Under the pieces are notes generated by a model. That model had not been told where the DNA came from. It did not search any database and saw nothing but the letters and a program-made list of their open reading frames with translations. The position numbers and the translations under genes are program-made. From Anaerolineae bacterium (GTDB lineage: Bacteria; Chloroflexota; Anaerolineae; E26-bin7): DNA of 11,636 nucleotides. This document shows positions 1 to 4,978 of the stretch, piece after piece. Location of the stretch: positions 8,694 to 20,329 of the forward strand of contig JAOZOT010000021.1 in assembly GCA_029933115.1 (NCBI GenBank), in the 5' to 3' direction. Position 1 is the stretch's first letter; every line of letters starts with the position of its first letter.

Positions 1-15
1 ATCAAGAGCCGCGGT

Positions 16-1875
16 CTACTGAGGCTTGATAGGCAGGGTAAAGACGAATCGGCTCCCTTTGCCCTCGGCGTAAGGGCTTTCGGCCCAGATTTTCCCCCGG
101 TGAGCCTCGACGATTCTCTTGGCGATGGACAATCCCAACCCCGTCCCTTTGGTGGTGCGGGCATCGCGCCCCCGAAAAAAGTCCTCAAAGATGTGGGGCA
201 GATCGTCGGCGTGGATGCCCGGTCCGGTGTCAATGACCTCGATCTGACATTGTTCATCCTCGCTTGTCACCCGAAGCGTCACCCGGCCTCTTTCGGGTGT
301 GAACTTGATGGCGTTGCCCAACAGGTTGTTCAAAGCCTGTTGCAGGCGATTGGGAGCAGCGTAGATGGTAGGCAACTCCTCGGGTATCTCTACCCGCAGC
401 TCCATCTCTTTCTCCTCAGCCAGAGCGCGCATATCTTCCACAGACTTTTTCACCACCTCAGAGAGAGAGGTTTCTTCGAATTCTCGCTCGATTTGGCCCG
501 CCTCGATACGGGAGACATCAAGGAGATCGCCGATCAATTCCAGGAGCTCCTCGATGCGATGGCTGCTGCGGGTCAGCATCTCCCGCTGTTCTTCGTTGAT
601 CTCGCCGGCAAAGCCGCCCAGGATCACTTGCAGGTAGCTCTCCACGGCCACGATGGGAGATTTCAGGTCGTGGGAGACCATGCCCATAAAATAAGTCCGC
701 ATCCGATCCAGTTCGAGCAGCTTCTCGTTGGTCTCCTTCAGTGCCTTGGACTCGCTCAGAAGGCGGTCTTTCAGAGCGACTACCTCTCTCTGCCGTTTCC
801 TCAACTCCCCGGCAATAGCGGTCATCATGTAAGCAGAAAAGTACAGGGTAGTGACAAAGGTTACGAAAACGGTCAGGATGTATACTTCCCGGCGATACAG
901 ATCGGCGGCGACAAATCCCTCCAGGTGCACGTGAGGGATAACAGCAAAGTACTCCAGACCAACCAGGGAGCCAAAAAGTAAAACGGCCAGGGTGGCCAAC
1001 CGGTACACTGTCTGATAGGGAAGCAACAGGGTGGCCCCGATGATGTGAAAGATGAAGTAGAAGAGAAAAGGGTTCTCTATACCCCCGGTAAAATGAAGGA
1101 GCACCGACAGGGCCACCAGGTCAACGGCGCTCTCCACGGTGGCGAACTTTCTGGCTCGCGATATCAGGTCGGAAAAACCCTCTTCGGGAACAAACCTCTT
1201 GATCCAAAACTGGAACAACAGGTTATAGGCAGCGATGCAGGCGGCGATGAGGTACACAGGCGTAGTGGGGAAGCCGATGTGGAAGACATGGCCGGCAAGG
1301 AGTGTCACGACTACCACACCGCTCACCGCCATCCATCGGAAGGTGATGGAGTAGTGGAGTCTCCGCAGCAACGCGGTCTCTTCGGGGGTGTACTCAAGGG
1401 CCAGTTCTCCACCGGCCCAAAAGTCCCTCAGCTTCTCTCGGGTCTCCTTGAGGCGGGAGGCGACTATGTCCGCCAGTCTGGCCATCACCTTCTGGCCTAT
1501 GCGGGCATCGCTGTCCAGCAGGCGACGCAGGGCAGCCCCTTCGATAACGATGACCTTGGCCGTTCGGACACATCTGGCCGATAAGGTTAAAACGTGGGGC
1601 TTCACCAGCGCGGACCAGCCAAAGACCTCGCCCGCAGTCAAGACCTCGATAGTGATCAGTTTGGGCGCGACATGAGGGCCCAGGTCTAATTGGGTCTCCA
1701 GGGCAATTTCCCCGCCCTTGACGATATACAGGTTGCGCGCTGATTCGCCTTCCTCAAAGATGATCTCTCCAGCCCTGTATTCCTCCTCCCGACTCAGGCT
1801 GGCAATCTTTTCTAATTCACTATCGGATAACCTCTCGAAAAGGGCGGCCTTCTTCAGGGCCTGCATCAAAGCCAT
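16..1875 (-). CDS. Membrane sensor histidine kinase with N-terminal cyclic-nucleotide-binding-like domain
   Basis: Predicted sensor kinase of 619 aa that would autophosphorylate on a histidine and pass the phosphate to an unseen response regulator. A cNMP-binding (CRP-like) beta-roll covers about residues 8-145, with a YIVKGGEIAL-type core. About five or six hydrophobic membrane segments lie between residues 178 and 352. A coiled linker (355-392) leads to a HisKA domain with the H-box SHDLKSP (phospho-acceptor His402). The HATPase_c domain has its N-box at NNLLGNAIKF (516-525), G1 at DTGPGI (549-554) and G2 at GTGLGL (577-582). The kinase therefore looks intact. I chose the ATG at 1873-1875 because a purine-rich GGGAGAGGGG ribosome site precedes it; the frame stays open upstream to 1950, adding 25 unlikely residues. 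It lies 78 nt after metV on the same strand, so it may be cotranscribed or use its own promoter (1914-1942). The ligand is unknown; the membrane part could sense quinone or redox state, or a small molecule. Confidence 0.9.
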   Translation of the reverse strand: MALMQALKKAALFERLSDSELEKIASLSREEEYRAGEIIFEEGESARNLYIVKGGEIALETQLDLGPHVAPKLITIEVLTAGEVFGWSALVKPHVLTLSARCVRTAKVIVIEGAALRRLLDSDARIGQKVMARLADIVASRLKETREKLRDFWAGGELALEYTPEETALLRRLHYSITFRWMAVSGVVVVTLLAGHVFHIGFPTTPVYLIAACIAAYNLLFQFWIKRFVPEEGFSDLISRARKFATVESAVDLVALSVLLHFTGGIENPFLFYFIFHIIGATLLLPYQTVYRLATLAVLLFGSLVGLEYFAVIPHVHLEGFVAADLYRREVYILTVFVTFVTTLYFSAYMMTAIAGELRKRQREVVALKDRLLSESKALKETNEKLLELDRMRTYFMGMVSHDLKSPIVAVESYLQVILGGFAGEINEEQREMLTRSSHRIEELLELIGDLLDVSRIEAGQIEREFEETSLSEVVKKSVEDMRALAEEKEMELRVEIPEELPTIYAAPNRLQQALNNLLGNAIKFTPERGRVTLRVTSEDEQCQIEVIDTGPGIHADDLPHIFEDFFRGRDARTTKGTGLGLSIAKRIVEAHRGKIWAESPYAEGKGSRFVFTLPIKPQ

Positions 1876-1913
1876 CTGTTCCCCTCTCCCTCGCCGGCCC
1901 CACCGTGAGATGA

Positions 1914-1942
1914 ATTTTATCACATCTGTAGCATTTGTGCAA
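1914..1942 (-). promoter_or_regulatory. Candidate promoter for the histidine kinase
   Basis: On the minus strand a TTGCAC element (1937-1942) is separated by 17 nt from TAAAAT (1914-1919), which is preceded by TGA, an extended -10 arrangement. The -35 match is weak (3 of 6), but the -10 is good and the spacing ideal. It would start transcription about 30 nt before the kinase ATG. The -35 overlaps the dyad at 1933-1954. This is based on sequence only, and the kinase could equally be read through from metV. Confidence 0.35.
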
Positions 1943-1954
1943 GAAAGCACAAAT
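1933..1954. repeat. Perfect 8-bp inverted repeat directly after the metV stop codon
   Basis: ATTTGTGC (1933-1940) and GCACAAAT (1947-1954) form a perfect dyad with a 6-nt loop, and its outer arm touches the metV stop codon. As RNA it would form a small hairpin, but no U-run follows, so it is not a convincing intrinsic terminator. Because it overlaps the -35 of the candidate kinase promoter, it may be an operator or a 3' end-stabilising or attenuating hairpin. Confidence 0.5.
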
Positions 1955-2634
1955 CAGGAGGCTGCTTCCAACCGTAGGTCTTCCCTCACGATGCGGCGTG
2001 GGCCGCCGTCGCGGCCGGTAGACCAGTCCTTGACCGGCTTGATTTGCATCATAAGGTCCAGCTTATCCAGAGCTTTGAGACGGTCGTAGATGAGTTGCCA
2101 GGCGCAGTCAATGTCAGGGTCAATCTCGCATTTGCCGTTTTGCGAGCCCCCGCAGGGGCCGTTGAGCAGGCTCTTGGAGCAGCGGGCGATGGGGCAGATG
2201 CCGCCGGTGAGAGCCAGCACGCAGTCGCCGCAGGCCTGACAGCGTTCCGCCCAGACGCCCTGCTCGGTGGGCTGACCCAGAAAGGTGGTGTTGAGACCGG
2301 GTAGGGTGAGCTTCTCCGGGAACTGCTCGGTCAAAGTCTGCACGCCGATGCCGCAGGCCAGAGACAGGATGACATCGGCTTCTTTGATCTGCTCGGCTAC
2401 CTCCTCGTTGTATTCGTACTCACACTGGCGCTGCACCGTGGCTTCGAGGAACTCTTTGTTTTGGCCATCGAGCTTGGTAGCCATGCGCAACGAAGAGGCC
2501 AGGATGCCTACCTCCTTTTCTCCGCCGGCAAAACAGACGGTAACACAGGTGCCGCAGCCGACTATCAGAATCTTCTCATAGTCGGCGATCATGGCCTTGA
2601 TCTCGTCAAGAGGCTTTTGTTCGGCTACAATCAT
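1954..2634 (-). CDS. metV: MetV-type methylenetetrahydrofolate reductase C-terminal domain protein (Fe-S/zinc)
   Basis: This 226-aa cysteine-rich protein matches the MTHFR_C family (MetV). In acetogens MetV pairs with the flavoprotein MetF in methylene-tetrahydrofolate reductase and passes electrons to it. The N-terminal half has GCGTCVTVC (Cys27, Cys30, Cys34) and an ACGIGVQT motif. The C-terminal half holds the family signature: CQACGDCVL (132-140), GGICPIARCSKSLLNGPCGG (144-163) and GKCE (167-170). That gives at least eight clustered cysteines for metal binding. The ATG has a strong GGAGG site six bases upstream. It follows the DUF3368 toxin by 55 nt on the same strand and is the distal metabolic gene of the hdrA-mvhD-metV run. 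No metF is present in the window, so the catalytic partner must be encoded elsewhere. Length and motifs are normal for the family. The assignment is firm; its participation in a complex with HdrA and MvhD is inferred from gene order. Confidence 0.88.
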   Translation of the reverse strand: MIVAEQKPLDEIKAMIADYEKILIVGCGTCVTVCFAGGEKEVGILASSLRMATKLDGQNKEFLEATVQRQCEYEYNEEVAEQIKEADVILSLACGIGVQTLTEQFPEKLTLPGLNTTFLGQPTEQGVWAERCQACGDCVLALTGGICPIARCSKSLLNGPCGGSQNGKCEIDPDIDCAWQLIYDRLKALDKLDLMMQIKPVKDWSTGRDGGPRRIVREDLRLEAAS

Positions 2635-2689
2635 GCTGAACCTCCATTTCGGTTACTCCTACTCAATGTCAAGCAGCGGGATCTCAAGT

Positions 2690-3061
2690 CTATGCTGTTT
2701 CTCTCAACCCAATGAGTCCTGTAAAGTTCAGTCCGAAATGCCTGGCTGTATCTCGCCCCAGTCGTTCATCAATGATGAGTAGCTCAGCTCTTAACTCGAC
2801 AGCAAGAGCAATAGCTTCTGATTCACCTTCGTCCAAGTATTGGAGCAGGGATTGGACCAGCCGTGTGTTAGCAACTTGATGTCTTTTGATCCACCCGGCG
2901 TTCTCAACTTCTGTCGAGCCTGGTTGTCCCGCGCCGTTAATCACAACCTCTCGCCAGACAGCTTCAGGGATGTGGACTTTGCCGTACAGTTGTTTAAGCA
3001 GATCAAGTTGCCGAATCGAAGCTAGGCCAACCAGTGGCGAGGCATTGCTAACGACGATCAT
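2690..3061 (-). CDS. DUF3368 PIN-domain toxin, C-terminally short
   Basis: This is a 123-aa member of the DUF3368 branch of PIN-domain proteins, presumed ribonuclease toxins of type II toxin-antitoxin modules. The start MIVVSNASPLVGLA and the block LDEGESEAIALA (76-87), followed by LLIIDERLGR (94-103), are typical and contain the acidic residues expected of the metal site. The family normally continues about 35-45 residues past the GLIGL segment; here the reading frame stops after GLRETA, so the C-terminal helices are missing. The truncation may reduce activity or may mark the edge of an insertion. Its ATG overlaps the stop of the UPF0175 gene by 4 nt (ATGA), so the two are translationally coupled in the usual antitoxin-first order. 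It sits 55 nt before metV. Confidence 0.8.
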   Translation of the reverse strand: MIVVSNASPLVGLASIRQLDLLKQLYGKVHIPEAVWREVVINGAGQPGSTEVENAGWIKRHQVANTRLVQSLLQYLDEGESEAIALAVELRAELLIIDERLGRDTARHFGLNFTGLIGLRETA

Positions 3062-3318
3062 ATCCGTCCTAATCTTCTCAGAGTTTCAAGATCCTCTTCA
3101 TAGTCTTCAATATCGTAGTGGACGACAATGCCTCTGCTTCCCAAAAGCTGCTGAAATTCCCAAATCGTCATTGCTGCCAGGCTTCTTGCTTTTCCGAAGG
3201 AGAGTTTGCCTTCTTCAAAAAGGTGGATGGCTAACTCTTTCCTCAGGTCATCGAGAGTCATCCGCGTCGCATATATCACTTCGCGCGGGATTTCAAGAGT
3301 AGCTACCGTCGTTTTCAT
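3058..3318 (-). CDS. UPF0175 family antitoxin
   Basis: This small 86-aa protein of the UPF0175 family is commonly paired with DUF3368 PIN toxins and is predicted to be the DNA-binding, toxin-neutralising partner. Diagnostic segments are LRKELAIHLFEEGKLSFGKA (25-44), then SLAAMTIWEFQQLLGSRGI (46-64), a helix-turn-helix-like stretch, and the acidic tail YDIEDYEEDLETL. I chose the ATG at 3316-3318 because similarity to the family begins there. The open frame extends to 3393, but those 25 residues look unrelated and have no ribosome site; the one before 3318 is also weak. The gene follows mvhD by 96 nt and overlaps the toxin start by 4 nt. No clear sigma70 promoter was found in the 96-nt gap, so it may rely on read-through. 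Confidence 0.83.
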   Translation of the reverse strand: MKTTVATLEIPREVIYATRMTLDDLRKELAIHLFEEGKLSFGKARSLAAMTIWEFQQLLGSRGIVVHYDIEDYEEDLETLRRLGRI

Positions 3319-3414
3319 CTTTTCACTTTTCTCTGCCAATCTGCTTTCTGTGCAAAGTGACCACGGACTGCTCACTTCTTTCCACGAATGCAAATTTCAT
3401 CCCCTGCTGCTATT

Positions 3415-3846
3415 TTACGTCGTTTCAGCGGAACTTCCATCCCCTAGCGGGTTCGGTCCCAGCGCCCGAATGCGCTCCGTCATTTCGGTGGCGATTTCGG
3501 CGAAGCGAGCTCCTTCGGCCGAGGAGAGAAAGTACATCTCCAATCGCTCGCCGCCCAGGCCGATTTCATCGAGCAGCTTTTTGGCATAGTTCACCCGTCG
3601 CTCGGCGTTGACATTACCATCCAGGTAATGACAGGTTCCCTTCAGTCAGCCGGCCACAAAGACGCCGTCGGCTCCTCGCTCGAAGGCTTTGAGCGCGTAC
3701 AGAACGTCGAACTTGCCTGTGCAGGGCAACTTCACGATTTTGACGTTGGTCGGGTACGAGAGGCGCATCGAGCCGGCCAAGTCGGCGGCTGCGTAGGCAC
3801 AGTAATGACAGGCAAAGGCCAGAATCTGGGGTTCAAATTCGGTCAT
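3415..3846 (-). CDS. mvhD: MvhD/VhuD-type hydrogenase delta (2Fe-2S) subunit, selenocysteine-containing by UGA recoding
   Basis: MvhD-family electron-transfer protein of 143 aa when the in-frame UGA at 3646-3648 is read as selenocysteine (residue 67). MvhD carries a 2Fe-2S cluster and passes electrons from a hydrogenase or other donor to HdrA. Before the UGA lie Cys13 and Cys16 (ACHYCAY), Cys42 (LPCTGKFD) and GADGVFVAG. After it, in the same frame with no further stop until TAA at 3415-3417, come LKGTCHYLDGN (Cys72) and a family-like helical tail. The UGA falls exactly where relatives have the cysteine of the VAGCxxGxCHY motif, and M. jannaschii VhuD has Sec in this family. A stem-loop follows at SECIS distance. 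The ATG has a GGGAG site lying inside the end of the toxin gene, 3 nt away. An alternative is a nonsense mutation, but intact coding downstream argues against it. Ordinary annotation would stop at 66 aa. Confidence 0.88.
3609..3648 (-). promoter_or_regulatory. Putative bacterial SECIS element with its UGA codon in mvhD
   Basis: On the minus strand the UGA (3646-3648) is followed after 15 nt by CATTACC (3624-3630), a five-base loop TGGAT (3619-3623) and GGTAATG (3612-3618), a perfect 7-bp stem. A U-U mismatch and two further pairs (G3632-C3610, U3633-A3609) extend it. The apical loop begins 23 nt after the UGA and has a G in its first two bases, as described for bacterial SECIS elements bound by SelB. 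The hairpin lies within codons for the conserved CHYLDGN segment. It was found by eye; no folding energy was calculated. Confidence 0.7.
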
Positions 3847-3849
3847 AGG

Positions 3850-4230
3850 TCACTCCCTTTCGGCAAACTCGCCCAGATGACGTAATTGGTTGTGCATCTC
3901 ATCGGCTGTCAGTGTGTTGAGCAAGCGTAGTATCCGATGCAGCATTTCACCAAACGGAATCTGGTTGGTCACAATGATACCACTGTGCTCTCTACCTTCC
4001 TGATATCGCTCTTTGAACAATGGTATGTAATGCCTGGCATTGCAGGTCAATATTGCCCGCCCTTGTGCAGCAGCAAAATCCAAATGCGCAGAATCCGGGA
4101 GCTCAATGTTGCCAACCTCATAAGCCGATACAGCGTCGAACTCACGGTCTCGGAGTGCCTTGGCTAGTTTGGGTGTTATGTCCTCGTCGGTGTAGAGTGC
4201 AATGAAGAGCTTATCTCTAGAGCTTGGCAC
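3850..4230 (-). CDS. DUF5615 PIN-like toxin
   Basis: This 126-aa protein belongs to the DUF5615 PIN-like family, predicted nuclease toxins usually encoded next to DUF433 antitoxins. The N-terminal strand FIALYTDEDITPKLAKAL (residues 9-26) carries the acidic cluster Asp15, Glu16 and Asp17. AILTCNARHYIPLF (59-72) matches the subfamily's LTxNxRHF-type strand, and HSGIIVTNQIPFGE (82-95) is also characteristic. Translation probably starts at the GTG at 4228-4230, preceded by GAGGAA at good spacing. This start lies inside the preceding DUF433 gene, a 55-nt overlap in a different frame, implying translational coupling. The TGA stop is 3 nt before the mvhD ATG and falls within mvhD's ribosome site. 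Activity as a ribonuclease is family inference only. Confidence 0.8.
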   Translation of the reverse strand: MPSSRDKLFIALYTDEDITPKLAKALRDREFDAVSAYEVGNIELPDSAHLDFAAAQGRAILTCNARHYIPLFKERYQEGREHSGIIVTNQIPFGEMLHRILRLLNTLTADEMHNQLRHLGEFAERE

Positions 4231-4568
4231 AAGGCTTCCTCATTCTGCCGGATGTAGTCTTCAATCTCCTGGGTGTGCTCGTGGTAGTAACTCAGGGCAT
4301 CGTAAACCTGGGCGATAGTGAGCGTTGGGTAATCGTCGGCGATCTGAGTTGGCGTGTCCCCTAGCTTCGTCCGTTCGACGATGGTCCGCACACTGATCCC
4401 AGTCCCTTTGACCAGAGGTTCTCCGCCCCGCACCCCTTCGATACGCACAATACGGGGATGCGCTGGTAGGGTAGTGAGGGTCTGAGTCAGCATTTGTTCT
4501 ATCTTCTGGATATGCTTTTTCAAGACACCAAGTTCCTTGTGAATCTGCCGCAACTCTGTTTCAGCCAT
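4176..4568 (-). CDS. DUF433 antitoxin, second of a tandem pair
   Basis: This 130-aa DUF433 protein has the usual helix-turn-helix-type antitoxin fold, EGVRGGEPLVKGTGISVRTI (44-63) followed by TLTIAQVYDALSYYHEH (82-98). In front of it is an N-terminal helical extension, probably a coiled coil (residues 2-30, ETELRQIHKELGVLKKHIQK...), which is not part of the minimal family. It would bind its own promoter and neutralise the DUF5615 toxin that starts within its last 55 nt. Its own ATG (4566-4568) lies inside the end of the upstream DUF433 gene, a 49-nt overlap, with GCAGGA just before it. It is a diverged copy of that upstream gene: GVRGGxP, GTxI and QVYDALSYYxEHTxEIE are shared. Confidence 0.82.
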   Translation of the reverse strand: MAETELRQIHKELGVLKKHIQKIEQMLTQTLTTLPAHPRIVRIEGVRGGEPLVKGTGISVRTIVERTKLGDTPTQIADDYPTLTIAQVYDALSYYHEHTQEIEDYIRQNEEALCQALEISSSLHSTPTRT

Positions 4569-4936
4569 TCCTGCCAGTACTCCTGGTCGCTGTTGAGAGC
4601 GATAGCCTGTTCGATTTCATCGGTGTGTTCGTAGTAGTAGCTCAAAGCATCGTATACCTGCTCCGCGGTGAGATCGTAGTTTTCCAGGATGTAGTCCAGG
4701 GAACGCCCTATCTTGAAATGATCTACGATGATCCACACCGGTATCCGCGTGCCGATGAAGACCGGTTGACCACCTCGCACGCCTGGTACACGCTCGATAT
4801 GCGGATGCTCGGTCTCGACCCGCTTTGGCTTCTCAGTGACATAGGGTTTCACCAATTCGCGCAGCTGATGTAGCTCTGCCATAAGAGTATCCAATTGTCG
4901 GTACACCAGTTTTGCATCTAATGTCTGAGCTCCCAT
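4520..4936 (-). CDS. DUF433 antitoxin, first of a tandem pair
   Basis: This 138-aa DUF433 protein has a short predicted helical N-terminus (LVYRQLDTLMAELHQLREL, residues 10-28), then the core PGVRGGQPVFIGTRIPVWII (51-70) and LTAEQVYDALSYYYEHTDEI (89-108). I chose the ATG at 4934-4936 because GGAGGTGG lies 6-8 nt upstream; an in-frame ATG at 4960 lacks such a site. The gene begins 42 nt after the hdrA stop on the same strand. Its last 49 nt overlap the start of a second DUF433 gene in another frame, exactly the kind of overlap that the second copy makes with the toxin. It may be a duplicate antitoxin whose own toxin was lost, or a co-repressor forming heterodimers with its paralogue. Confidence 0.82.
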   Translation of the reverse strand: MGAQTLDAKLVYRQLDTLMAELHQLRELVKPYVTEKPKRVETEHPHIERVPGVRGGQPVFIGTRIPVWIIVDHFKIGRSLDYILENYDLTAEQVYDALSYYYEHTDEIEQAIALNSDQEYWQEWLKQSCGRFTRNLVS

Positions 4937-4978
4937 TAAATCCCACCTCCACAACATCAAGTGACAGCCACCATTATC

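Noticed and set aside
1933..1954. Hairpin after metV as an intrinsic terminator
   Set aside because: The stem is AT-rich at its base and no U-run follows, so it is listed only as an inverted repeat.
2667..2672. Minus-strand TTGACA before metV as a private promoter
   Set aside because: No acceptable -10 lies 16-18 nt downstream; the region there is AAATGG and then the metV ribosome site.
3351..3377. Small dyads (GTGA ... TCAC) upstream of the UPF0175 gene as an autoregulatory operator
   Set aside because: Only 4 matching bases per arm and no promoter to place it against, so not reported as a feature.
3646..3648. In-frame TGA as a pseudogene-making nonsense mutation in mvhD
   Set aside because: Coding continues intact for 76 codons with conserved MvhD motifs, the stop falls exactly on a family cysteine, and a SECIS-like stem follows. 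Selenocysteine explains all of this better, though a sequencing error is not formally excluded.
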